This document shows, piece by piece, positions 6,224 through 14,162 of a stretch of DNA of 60,993 bases. This stretch comes from Streptomyces sp. cg36 (GTDB lineage Bacteria; Actinomycetota; Actinomycetes; Streptomycetales; Streptomycetaceae). Each line of letters starts with the position of its first letter. Positions within the stretch are counted from its first letter, which is position 1. A model generated the notes under the pieces. It made no database searches. It was not told the origin of the DNA and saw nothing but the letters and a program-made list of their open reading frames with translations. Both the position numbers and the translations under genes were made by a program. The stretch is from NCBI RefSeq assembly GCF_041080675.1, contig NZ_CP163522.1, positions 1 to 60,993 on the forward strand, written 5' to 3'.

Positions 6224-8350
6224 CTACTCCCCTTCGTCCAGGACGGCGTCGCCGCCCTTGATGTGGCGGGCCGGGTTGAGGCCCTTCTCCATGAGGTCGA
6301 CCGCCCACAGCATCTGCTGGACGCCCTCCAGCTTCGCCAGGCCGGGCGTGGGCCCGAGGCGGAATCCGCCGGGCTGCGGCTTGCCGGAGGCGGCGTACGG
6401 GAGGAAGTCGAGCGGGGAGGTCCCCGGGCTCGGGTAGACGACGCAGTCGGAGAGCACGGCCAGCGGGTACAGGCCGGTCATGTCCGCCATGTTGCGGAGC
6501 TTGCGGTGCATGTTGACCCGGGCCTTGCTGATGACGGCGGCCCGGATGTCGGGGCGCCACGTCGGCCGTGCGAGGGCCGGCCACGTCTCGCCCTCCTTGT
6601 AGTGCTTGCCCTGGGGGCGCTCGCGGAGCTTGCCGACGCCCCCCTTCACCGTGGCCTTGATCGCGGAGAGGACGGCGGCCAGGCCCGGATCCTTCTCCTT
6701 GTGGTGCTCCATCGCCGCCAGGAACTCGGTGTCGGACAGGTCCCGGGTGACGCCCATGTCGGCGAGGGTGTCGACGTAGGCGTTCTTGAGGCGGTCGTGC
6801 CACGGGTCGAGGTACGCGCCGGTCTCCCGGCGCAGGTACGCCTCGATCGGGTGCACGTCGTAGCCGAGCTCCTGGGCGTAGGCGAGGGTGTGCGTCTGGT
6901 ACCAGGCCGGGCCGGTCGGGCGGGAGCCGTCCGGCGTGAACGGGCTGGGCAGGCGCGGGTCCAGCTCGATGTGGCTCAGGTCGGCCAGCCAGCTCCCGGG
7001 GATCTTCGGGTTGAACTTCGGGGCGTGGAAGTGGTCGGGCGCGCTGAGGCCGACGACCAGGCGGGCCGCGGCGGCGAGGAACGCCGTGTTCAGGTCGAGG
7101 CCGACCGCCCACGGCAGGGTGCACTCCTCATCCGAGAGCGTGTCCACCGAGCGCACCCACTGGTACGCCTCCTCGTTGAGGAAGCCGCCGGTCCAGCCGG
7201 AGTTCACGACGACGGGGTGTTCCGGGGTGGCCTCCGGCGGCGCAGGGTCCATCGGCTCGGTGCCGAGGCTGCCCGCGTTGTGGCCGGACACCCAGTTCCC
7301 GGTGGCCGGGTCCTGCACGGCCTTGGTGGGCGGGCGCAGTGCGGTCATCAGCTCCAGGCCGGAGACGGCGGTGGAGCCGCGCGGGGTGATGACCCGCTGG
7401 GCGTACACGCCGAGGACGCGGGCGATGTCGGCCGGCTCCATGTCGGTGACGCCGGGCCAGGACCGCTCGTCGAGGGCGTCCCAGGACAGGATCGCCAGCT
7501 GCACGCACTGGCGGTCGCGGCCCTGTGCCTTGCGGTAGATCCGCGCCCACGGTCCGAAGCCCCGCTGGGTGAGCTGCCACTTGGCCTTCGCGACCTGCTT
7601 GACGACCGGGTGGTCCTCCGGCAGGCGCAGCGAGCGGCGCTGCTCGTGGCCCTCCAGGCGCTCGGGCAGCCCCAGCTTCACGGCGGCCGCGGCGGTGAGG
7701 ACGATCAGCGGGTCGCTGTCCTTGCCGTACCGGTTGAGCTTGGCGGCGCCGAGACCGGACTCGCGCAGCGTCCACTCCACCAGCTCCGGCACGGTGGTCG
7801 CCGGGCAGTCCAGCACGACGCCGCCCGCCGCGTACGCGGAGCCGTCGCCGTCCAGGACGGCCAGCGGGCCGTGCGGGAAGCGAGGGTCGACCGCGGGCTT
7901 CGCGGCCTTCTTCGCGGCCGGACGCCGGGACGACGTCGCCGGGCGCGCGGCCGGACGGGCAGGACGCTCGGGTACCGGCTTCACCGCAACGCCGATGTCG
8001 GGCTCAGCCTCGTCCTGCTCCACGGTGGGCACGCGGGTGAACGTCTGCGGCACCTCGGGCTGAGGCGCGACGGCCGGGGCCGGGGCGGCGGGAGCCGCGT
8101 GGGCGGGGTACTTCGCCGCCCATCCCTTGAGGAGCCGCTGGTACGCCTCCAGGCGCGGCGACTTCGGCTCGGAGCGGCCGTTCTCGTAGTTCTTGACCGT
8201 CTGCACGGTCGACTTCAGCGCGGTCGCGAGGCGGGCCTGGGTGATGCCGGCGGCCTCGCGAAGGCGGGCGCGCTCCGCCGGGGGCGGGAGCTGCGGCTCC
8301 TCCTCCAGCAGCGCGTCGATGTTCGCGAACAGCTCCTCTTCGGATGCCAT
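6224..8350 (-). CDS. tap: Telomere-associated protein Tap
   Basis: A 708-aa protein, close to the 720-740 aa of known Tap. Tap binds the single-stranded 3' overhang at telomeres and recruits Tpg. An XRE-type helix-turn-helix lies at about 22-60 (ITQARLATALKSTVQTVKNYENG), followed by an Ala/Pro linker and a long conserved body of mixed alpha/beta. ATG 8350 is chosen for its AAAGGAG 7 nt upstream; the longer frame upstream lacks coding features. tpg follows 3 nt downstream. Paired ACCCTAGC and TTTAACCC repeats (8373-8416) lie in its promoter region. Confidence 0.93.
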   Translation of the reverse strand: MASEEELFANIDALLEEEPQLPPPAERARLREAAGITQARLATALKSTVQTVKNYENGRSEPKSPRLEAYQRLLKGWAAKYPAHAAPAAPAPAVAPQPEVPQTFTRVPTVEQDEAEPDIGVAVKPVPERPARPAARPATSSRRPAAKKAAKPAVDPRFPHGPLAVLDGDGSAYAAGGVVLDCPATTVPELVEWTLRESGLGAAKLNRYGKDSDPLIVLTAAAAVKLGLPERLEGHEQRRSLRLPEDHPVVKQVAKAKWQLTQRGFGPWARIYRKAQGRDRQCVQLAILSWDALDERSWPGVTDMEPADIARVLGVYAQRVITPRGSTAVSGLELMTALRPPTKAVQDPATGNWVSGHNAGSLGTEPMDPAPPEATPEHPVVVNSGWTGGFLNEEAYQWVRSVDTLSDEECTLPWAVGLDLNTAFLAAAARLVVGLSAPDHFHAPKFNPKIPGSWLADLSHIELDPRLPSPFTPDGSRPTGPAWYQTHTLAYAQELGYDVHPIEAYLRRETGAYLDPWHDRLKNAYVDTLADMGVTRDLSDTEFLAAMEHHKEKDPGLAAVLSAIKATVKGGVGKLRERPQGKHYKEGETWPALARPTWRPDIRAAVISKARVNMHRKLRNMADMTGLYPLAVLSDCVVYPSPGTSPLDFLPYAASGKPQPGGFRLGPTPGLAKLEGVQQMLWAVDLMEKGLNPARHIKGGDAVLDEGE

Positions 8351-8372
8351 GTCGATCTCCTTTCGTGCCCTC

Positions 8373-8416
8373 ACCCTAGCACTGTTTACCCTAGCCTTTA
8401 ACCCACTTTTTAACCC
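8373..8416 (-). promoter_or_regulatory. tap upstream repeats, likely promoter/operator
   Basis: An AT-rich island in a GC-rich plasmid with two paired direct repeats: ACCCTAGC at 8373-8380 and 8388-8395 (15-nt period), and TTTAACCC at 8397-8404 and 8409-8416 (12-nt period). On the minus strand the first pair reads as TAGGGT, usable as a -10. Its place just before tap suggests autoregulation through Tap's HTH. Confidence 0.55.
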
Positions 8417-8477
8417 GTTCGGATTCATTGATCGGGCGGGAAATGGACGGCTCGAAGGGTCTGCCGCAGGCCCTGGC

Positions 8478-8545
8478 TCACACCTGACAGCCTCATCGCG
8501 CACCGCCTCCACCTGCGGAAACGCCGTGTGAGGCTGACAGCCGGA
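8478..8545. repeat. Shared regulatory element, copy B
   Basis: Resembles 3251-3325 (copy A) in order and spacing of motifs: CTCACACC, ACAGCCTCA, TCCACCTG, GGAAACG, GTGTGAGGCTG. It lies between the DciA-like gene and tap, upstream of tap transcription. Confidence 0.6.
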
Positions 8546-8548
8546 GCG

Positions 8549-9367
8549 TCATGCTGTCTGCTCCAGGCGGGGCGGCGCGGCCACGGTGCGCCCGGCCTTC
8601 TCGGCTCGGGCCCGGCGCAGCGCGGCGGCCTCGGTCGCGGCGGCCTGGCGGCGGCGCTGGAGGCGGGCCTGCTCGATCGGGGCCGGAGCATCGTCGGCGG
8701 CGACGTCGGGCTCGGGGAACGCCCGGCGCGACAGCTCGCGCATCGCGGCGGTCTGCCGCTCCACCGCCTCCGCGATCCCCGGGTCCACCCGGGACGGCGG
8801 CGCGGCCTGGCGGTGCGCCTCGATCGCGCGCCGGTACCCGTCCGGCGGCGGTCGGCGCTCCACCGGGACGGCGGGCAGGTCGGGCGCGGCCGGGGCGGCG
8901 GCCGCCGTGATGGTGGCGGTCCTCGCGGGCGCGGGCGCCAGGACGTGCAGGGCGCGGACGTTCGCGCCGGGCACCCGCTCGTTGGCCGCCGCGATCAGCT
9001 TCGGGGCGCTCCAGCGCAGCTTCGTGCCGACGGCCGGGGCGTCGGGGACGACGTCCAGGCGGCCGGTGTCCGCGTCGAACGCCGTCGCCTGCACGCGCCC
9101 GGCGAGCTCGGGCACGGCCGCGGCGAGGATGGCGTCGAAGTCGGCGAGGACGGAGCCGCCGGCGGCCGGGGCGACCATGCCGCGCTCGGTCATCATCATG
9201 CCGATCGCCGCACCGAGCCCGAGCGGCTCACGGCCGTCACGGCGTACGACGGTGGTGGTGCGCCGCTTGGGCTTCTTCGTCTGGTTGGCGCCGTTCTTCT
9301 TCGCCGCCTCCCGGGCCGCGACCAGGGCCTGGCGGGCGAGGTCGACGCCGCTCAGCTCGCCGGTCAT
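8549..9367 (-). CDS. DciA-like (DUF721) helicase-loader homologue
   Basis: A 272-aa protein. It starts SGVDLARQALVAARE at about 7, the signature opening of actinobacterial DciA, and continues EPLGLGAAIGMMMTERG and a KLIAAANERV-LHVL core (about 50-145) as in the DUF721 fold. The C-terminal ~100 residues are an Arg/Ala-rich extension not found in chromosomal DciA. DciA loads the replicative helicase DnaB in bacteria lacking DnaC. ATG 9367 overlaps the stop of the large upstream gene by 4 nt, linking the two as a replication pair. Family call by eye. Confidence 0.75.
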   Translation of the reverse strand: MTGELSGVDLARQALVAAREAAKKNGANQTKKPKRRTTTVVRRDGREPLGLGAAIGMMMTERGMVAPAAGGSVLADFDAILAAAVPELAGRVQATAFDADTGRLDVVPDAPAVGTKLRWSAPKLIAAANERVPGANVRALHVLAPAPARTATITAAAAPAAPDLPAVPVERRPPPDGYRRAIEAHRQAAPPSRVDPGIAEAVERQTAAMRELSRRAFPEPDVAADDAPAPIEQARLQRRRQAAATEAAALRRARAEKAGRTVAAPPRLEQTA

Positions 9368-11997
9368 GCGATCACCGCCCCGGTGGCGTCGCCGTCCAGC
9401 GGGCGCGCGGCGAGGCCGGGCAGTCGCTCCGTCCACGACGCGGTCCTCCGGGCCGGGGCGGCGGGCCGCTCGTGCAGCTGCTTCAGCCGCGCCGCCAGCA
9501 GGTGCTCGGCTACCCGCTCCCGAGCGGTGTCGGCGGCGTTCGTCGCGGCGGCGACCGCGTCCGCGCCGGTCGGGTTGTGCTGGAACCAGGGGCGGCCCTG
9601 CTCGGACCGGTACGCCCGCCGGGCCTCGGCTTCGGCCTCCGCAGTGCGGCCCAGCATCGCCAGGGCGTCGTCCTGGTACTCGCTGACGGCCTGCTGCGCG
9701 ACCTGGAGCGCGGTGAACGCGTACGCGTCCGCAGCGGCCTGCGGATCGGCCTCCAGGGTGGCCACGTCGGTGATCTCCAGGAACTCCTGCCAGGCGGCGG
9801 CGGTGCTGTCCTCGATGGCCGTGCGGGCCCCGGCGACGGCCGCCGCGACGCTGGCCGGGTCGCTCAGGTCGGCGGAACCGGCCGCCACGAGAAGGCCGGC
9901 CTCACCGATCAGGGCCTCGGTCTGACGGCGGTGGTCGCACGCCTCGCACAGCCCGGCCGACCGGCCGCGCCCGCAGTCCTCGCACGCCAGCGCCTGCCGG
10001 ACCGCGTCGGCGGCGGCCGCGGCCTGCCGCTCGCGTTCCGCCTGCTCAGCGGCTGCCGCACGGGCTGCCTCGCGCCGGGCCCGCTCCGCGCGGGCCTGCT
10101 CCTGGCGCCAGGCGAGGTCTTCGGCCTCGATGGCGGCCCGCTCGCGCAGCCGCTCCTCGAGGACGCGGCGGCGCTCGACGTCGGACAGGTCGGGCAGCTC
10201 CCGGTCGATGTCCGCGCCGATCCGGGCACGCCAGGCACGGCGCAGGTGGATGACGTTGCCGCAGTTCTCGCAGTCCTCGCCGGTGTCGAGCCGGACCCCG
10301 TCGTCGCACTTGAGGTGCGAGCAGGCCCGGCGCTGGGGCAGGCCCCGGTGGATCAGCCACGGGAACGGCTTGTCGACCATCGCCTCGCCGCCGGTCTCCG
10401 CCAGGCGGTCGGTCAGCCGGTCGGCCAGCAGCCGCGGCGCACCCTCCGGCGCCACGCCCAGGCCCGCCAGGTTCGCCAGCTCCGCCTTCGCGGCGGCTTC
10501 CACCTGGTCCTGCTGCCACCCCGACAGCCGCTCCCACAGCCAGGAGACCGGTCCCAGCGCTACCCGCAGACGAAGAGCAGCCGGGAGGGCCACCCGCCTC
10601 TGCTGCTGCGCCTTTTCCCACCCTCCGGCCTTCGGCCGGCCACCGACACCGGCCCCGGCAGCGCGCTGCCCCACCCGCTCATCGACCGGGGACTCCTTCG
10701 GCTTTTCCCCGCGCAGCGGGCCGCCCTCAGCCACCGGCGACGCCGACCCGGTAGCGGCGGTCTCGCCGTTGACGGCCTGGTCCTCGCGCACGCACACGCG
10801 CTCCGGCAGATCACCGGACCCCCCACGGCCTTCGCCGGAAAAACCACAATCAAGCTGCGGAGAAACGACGGGAGTAACCACAGAAGCGTGGTCTGCGTGG
10901 AGCTCTGCACCATCGGGACGCTCCTGATCCACAGCATCCCCGGCACCCTCAGCACCACCGATCCCAGGCGTACCAAGGGCACCAGCAGCACCGGCCGGAC
11001 CATGATCTCCGCACGCACCATCAGGACGCGCCGAAAACACCGCACCGGCGCTCTCAGCCGCCTCCACAGAGGCCAGCGTGCGGCCATACGCGCGGGCGAC
11101 CGGCAGCAGCATGACCCGGCCCCGGCCGTTCATCCGCGTCGACGTGGCCTTGCGCTGCCGCGCCACGACACCGGCCTCCGTCAGCCTCGCCAGGACCTTC
11201 CGGGCCCCCGACGGCGAGCAGCCCAGCAGCCGGGCCAGCGTCGCCGCCCCGCGCCCCTCGCGCTTCTTCACCGAGCCGCCGACCAGCTGCAGCCAGCCCG
11301 ACGCCCGCGTGTTCAGCACCATCAGCAGCAGCCCGAGCCGGTCGGTCGCCGCGCCCTTGCCCGTCCGGCCGGCGAGCAGCCCCGGCGGCGTCGGCTCCTT
11401 GTCCTTCGGCGTCCAGCCGTGCCCGAACAGCGCCTCCAGGAGACGCAGCAGCGTCGCCAGCTCCGCCTTCGTCAGCACCAGCGGATGCCCCGCTCCCCCG
11501 CCGTGGTGAGCCCGCCACAGCGGCATGACCAGGCAGTCCAGCCCGGTCGGGTGCCCCTTCCCGTCCCTCACCACCTGCGTGTGCACCGCGTCCGAACCGC
11601 GGAGCACCGGCAGCACCTTGTGGTGGACCGTCGACTCCTTCATGCCCATCCACCGGCCGAGCTCCGCACCCCAGATCGAGGTCTGGAGGTCGTCGTCCTC
11701 GCCCTTCGGCGCCCGCGACTTCGCGTAGAGCACCACCGCGGCCAGCTTCGGCGCGTCCTTCAACCCGGCGATCGACGGGTCGGCCAGCAGCGCCTGGACC
11801 GCGTCGCGCAGCCGAAGCCGCATCGCCCGACCGAGGCGCAGCGGGTCCTCCGGGCCCTCGCCGTCCGGCTTCCCGGCGGCCGGCACCGACCGCAGCGCGT
11901 TCCGCTGCCCGGGAAGCCAGGACCCGTCGACGGAGTTGCCGAAGATGTCCGGCAGCGGGTGGTCCAGCACGGCGGCCGACGCCGCCCCCGCGCTCAC
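9364..11997 (-). CDS. Large winged-helix/zinc protein, candidate replication initiator
   Basis: An 877-aa protein, GTG start at 11997. Two winged-helix regions are visible: about 75-150 (ELGRWMGMKESTVHHKVLPVL) and about 245-300 (ATLARLLGCSPSGARKVLARLTEAGVV). A low-complexity linker follows, then Cys pairs at ECENCGN-type and CEDCGRG...CEACD sites (zinc), flanking an Ala/Glu/Arg coiled coil. No helicase or polymerase motif. Overlap with a DciA-like gene, a downstream tap-tpg and an upstream 1-kb repeat-bearing non-coding region together suggest a Rep protein. A large regulator is the alternative. Confidence 0.65.
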   Translation of the reverse strand: MSAGAASAAVLDHPLPDIFGNSVDGSWLPGQRNALRSVPAAGKPDGEGPEDPLRLGRAMRLRLRDAVQALLADPSIAGLKDAPKLAAVVLYAKSRAPKGEDDDLQTSIWGAELGRWMGMKESTVHHKVLPVLRGSDAVHTQVVRDGKGHPTGLDCLVMPLWRAHHGGGAGHPLVLTKAELATLLRLLEALFGHGWTPKDKEPTPPGLLAGRTGKGAATDRLGLLLMVLNTRASGWLQLVGGSVKKREGRGAATLARLLGCSPSGARKVLARLTEAGVVARQRKATSTRMNGRGRVMLLPVARAYGRTLASVEAAESAGAVFSARPDGACGDHGPAGAAGALGTPGIGGAEGAGDAVDQERPDGAELHADHASVVTPVVSPQLDCGFSGEGRGGSGDLPERVCVREDQAVNGETAATGSASPVAEGGPLRGEKPKESPVDERVGQRAAGAGVGGRPKAGGWEKAQQQRRVALPAALRLRVALGPVSWLWERLSGWQQDQVEAAAKAELANLAGLGVAPEGAPRLLADRLTDRLAETGGEAMVDKPFPWLIHRGLPQRRACSHLKCDDGVRLDTGEDCENCGNVIHLRRAWRARIGADIDRELPDLSDVERRRVLEERLRERAAIEAEDLAWRQEQARAERARREAARAAAAEQAERERQAAAAADAVRQALACEDCGRGRSAGLCEACDHRRQTEALIGEAGLLVAAGSADLSDPASVAAAVAGARTAIEDSTAAAWQEFLEITDVATLEADPQAAADAYAFTALQVAQQAVSEYQDDALAMLGRTAEAEAEARRAYRSEQGRPWFQHNPTGADAVAAATNAADTARERVAEHLLAARLKQLHERPAAPARRTASWTERLPGLAARPLDGDATGAVIA

Positions 11998-12355
11998 AGG
12001 GACATCCCCGAGGTCAGGCGGTCAGCCGACCGGGCGTAAACGGTGTGACAGTTGGGGGGTGTGATGTACGTCACAATCCCGCCAGGGGGGACACCACAAC
12101 CTGCGGTAATCACCCCCAAGGGGGTACTGACCTGGTCGTGGTCGACCTGACAAGACGACCGAAGCTCCTGCATTATGGCGAGACCAACCTTCATATGGAT
12201 CAACGCGGACGGGCCCCTTGGCGGGGGCGCGATCGCAACGGCTCATGTGGTGGGCGGGGCAGTACGAAGGCCCAGAAGCGATCTCCTTTCGTTTGGTGGC
12301 GTTTTCGAACTGGTGTTTCGAAGCCCTTGGCGGGGCCTCGGAACGACCGAGGTGT

Positions 12356-12440
12356 TGGTCCTGGCTAGGGACCGGTGCTGCGGGTGTTGCTGCTGGACCC
12401 AGATGGGGCCCTTGTGGTCCTGGCTAGGGACCGGTGTTGC
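12356..12440. repeat. Paired 26-bp direct repeats (iteron-like)
   Basis: Copies at 12356-12381 and 12415-12440 differ at one base and start 59 nt apart. Each contains the inverted core GGTCC-N7-GGACC followed by GGTG. A degenerate third copy (CAGGACCGGTGAC) lies near 12495. The layout is iteron-like, for binding an initiator dimer. Confidence 0.65.
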
Positions 12441-12625
12441 AAATGGCCCTGATGAGGGGCCGAGTGGGAGATATGCGGCTTGATAGCCGCGGCTCAGGAC
12501 CGGTGACAGCCGGGATCTGAGCGGACCGCTCTGGTGGGGGATTGCCGCCAGGCGGTAGACGGGCCGCGCGAGGCCGAAGGGGATGGCTAGTCCGCCTCTT
12601 CTTGGCGCGCGCGGCCGATGGCCGG

Positions 12626-12754
12626 CTAGGTCATCCCAACCCCCTGAATCCGGAGGCTGGCGTCAGCATGTCCAGGCGCGCACCCGATGGCGTGATCGCG
12701 ATGGTGGAACGGCCTTGCGGCGCGTGTAGTTCCGCAGACGCGGGTACTCTTCAT
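12626..12754 (-). CDS. Tiny ORF behind a perfect Shine-Dalgarno
   Basis: A 42-aa, Arg/His-rich peptide beginning MKSTRVCGTT. It has no recognised relatives and weak codon bias, but its start is preceded by AAAGGAGGTGATC, a full complement to the 3' end of 16S rRNA, with 6 nt to the ATG. GTGATCGCGA from that site (revcomp 12756-12765) is exactly complementary to TCGCGATCAC inside the ORF (revcomp 12692-12701), so the mRNA could fold to hide the Shine-Dalgarno. It may be a regulated leader peptide or a small regulatory RNA. Confidence 0.45.
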   Translation of the reverse strand: MKSTRVCGTTRAARPFHHRDHAIGCAPGHADASLRIQGVGMT

Positions 12755-12850
12755 TTCGCGATCACCTCCTTTCCAGGTGTCGCCCAACGAGGCATTGCCC
12801 CGTACGAGGCCCCGAGGACCATGCCCGGTCCCGGGGTTCTCGTCGTTAAG

Positions 12851-12894
12851 GATCACATCTGTGATCACCCTAACCCCCTGTGACGACACACAGG
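12851..12894. promoter_or_regulatory. Two adjacent perfect palindromes, operator-like
   Basis: GATCACA-TC-TGTGATC (12851-12866) and CCTGTG-N6-CACAGG (12877-12894) lie about 100-140 bp upstream of the tiny leftward ORF. Their size and symmetry suit a dimeric repressor. Confidence 0.55.
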
Positions 12895-13008
12895 CGGGTC
12901 GAAAACGCAACAGGCCCGAGAAGTCCCGAATGCCGGAAGAATTGCGGCGTTTGACGGGAAACTCGTTACCGAGGTGAGTCGCCCAGTGGGTAAGTCGCTG
13001 AGTCCGCA

Positions 13009-13470
13009 TCAGGCCAGCCCGCCCAGGTGCGCGTTAACTTCCTTCGCGGACGCAGCCAGCTCGTGCAGTTCCACGACCACGACCCCGGCCTCCACCAACT
13101 GCTCGTAGCCGATGCAGTCGTCGACGAACAGCGACGGCTCCCGCCAGGCGATGACCACCCGCGGAATGCCCGCCTCGAGGATGCGCTGTGCGCACGGGGT
13201 ACGCGGCGAATGCCGCTGTGAGCAGGGCTCCAACGTGCTGTAGAGCGTCGCCCCGGCAACGAGCCGGGGGTCCGCCTTCCCGAGCGCGGCCTCTTCCGCG
13301 TGCTCACGCGGGTCGGACTCCCGGGAGTAGCCGGCCGCGATCTCGTTGCCGTCCTCGTCGACGATGAGCGCCCCGACCGAGTAGGCACCTGCGGCCGGCG
13401 GGCACATCGCGGCGAGGGAGATGGCACGCCTCATCCACTGCATGTCCTGCCATCGGTCGGGCGCGTACAT
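13009..13470 (-). CDS. RibD-type pyrimidine deaminase domain protein
   Basis: A 153-aa zinc deaminase of the cytidine deaminase fold, matching the N-terminal half of RibD, which deaminates the diaminopyrimidine intermediate of riboflavin synthesis. Zinc ligands are visible: HAE at about 57-59 (REHAEEAAL) and the PCS-x7-PC loop at about 87-98 (LEPCSQRHSPRTPC). The substrate region IAWREPSLFVDDCIGYEQL is RibD-like. It starts 1 nt inside the stop of the reductase gene, so the two halves of RibD are separate but coupled. No other riboflavin gene is nearby, so a modified pteridine or nucleotide substrate is possible. Confidence 0.85.
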   Translation of the reverse strand: MYAPDRWQDMQWMRRAISLAAMCPPAAGAYSVGALIVDEDGNEIAAGYSRESDPREHAEEAALGKADPRLVAGATLYSTLEPCSQRHSPRTPCAQRILEAGIPRVVIAWREPSLFVDDCIGYEQLVEAGVVVVELHELAASAKEVNAHLGGLA

Positions 13471-14162
13471 CAGGCGCGTCCCTTCGGGGCGTAGCGGACG
13501 AGGACGACGTCGTCGATCGCGCGGACCTCGAGGACCTGCATCCGCGCGGTCGACCCGCCCGGGTAGTCGGCGGCTCCGAGGAACCGGGCGGCCTCCGGCT
13601 GGCCGACCAGCAGCGGCGCGATGGCGAGGTGCACTTCGTCGGCGAGGTCCTGGGCCATGAGCTGGGTGTGGATCGTGCCGCCACCCTCCACCATCAGCTG
13701 CTTGACGCCGCGGCGCCCGAGCTCATCGAGGACCAAGCCCCAGTCGAGGTCGGGCCCGACGCTGACGACGTCGGCAAGGTCCCCGAGCGTCGCGCGCACC
13801 TTCTCCACCGCGCTGTCGACGGTGACGACCAACTTGTCGCCACCGTGGTGCCAGAACTTCAGGTCGGCGGCGAGGTCGCCGGTGCGGGTGACCGTGACCT
13901 TGAGCGGGAACTCTGGCTTGCCGTCGGCGACGCGCTGAGCACGGCGTTCGTCGCTGTTGACCAACAGGCGCGGGTTGTCCCGGCGCATGGTGTTCGCGCC
14001 GATCAGGATCGCGTCGGACTCCGCGCGGACCTGGTCGACGCGGTCGAAGTCGGCGGCGTTGGACAGGCGCAGCCGCTCGGGGCTGGTGTCGTCCAGGTAG
14101 CCGTCGACCGACATGGCGGCCGACAGCAGCACGTACGGGCGGGCAGTCATCTGCTCAGGCAT
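13470..14162 (-). CDS. RibD C-terminal-type reductase (DHFR-like)
   Basis: A 230-aa NADPH-dependent reductase of the RibD_C/DHFR fold. Features: AAMSVDGYLDD at about 15-25, ILIGANTMRRDNPRLLV at about 52-68, VEGGGTIHTQLM at about 158-169 and DEVHLAIAPLLVG after it. These are the hallmarks of the 5-amino-6-ribosylaminouracil reductase half of RibD. Starts at ATG 14162 (overlapping the regulator by 8 nt) or ATG 14150. It forms an operon with the XRE regulator upstream and the deaminase downstream. Confidence 0.87.
   Translation of the reverse strand: MPEQMTARPYVLLSAAMSVDGYLDDTSPERLRLSNAADFDRVDQVRAESDAILIGANTMRRDNPRLLVNSDERRAQRVADGKPEFPLKVTVTRTGDLAADLKFWHHGGDKLVVTVDSAVEKVRATLGDLADVVSVGPDLDWGLVLDELGRRGVKQLMVEGGGTIHTQLMAQDLADEVHLAIAPLLVGQPEAARFLGAADYPGGSTARMQVLEVRAIDDVVLVRYAPKGRA

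Larger units (their letters stand above)
11998..13008. other. Non-coding region with repeats, candidate replication origin
   Basis: About 1 kb with no convincing gene except the tiny ORF at 12626-12754. It holds a GTGATGTACGTCAC near-palindrome (about 12060), two 26-bp direct repeats (12356-12381, 12415-12440) and perfect palindromes at 12851-12866 and 12877-12894. Base composition is less GC-biased than the genes on both sides. It sits directly upstream of the Rep candidate. Confidence 0.5.

Noticed and set aside
11994..12203. 69-codon leftward frame ending in a GTGA overlap with the Rep candidate
   Set aside because: The overlap is suggestive, but codon use is unlike the plasmid's genes and no ribosome site precedes it. 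A leader role cannot be excluded.
12175..12483. 102-codon rightward frame in the candidate origin
   Set aside because: No Shine-Dalgarno, no third-position GC bias, and it spans the direct repeats. Treated as non-coding.
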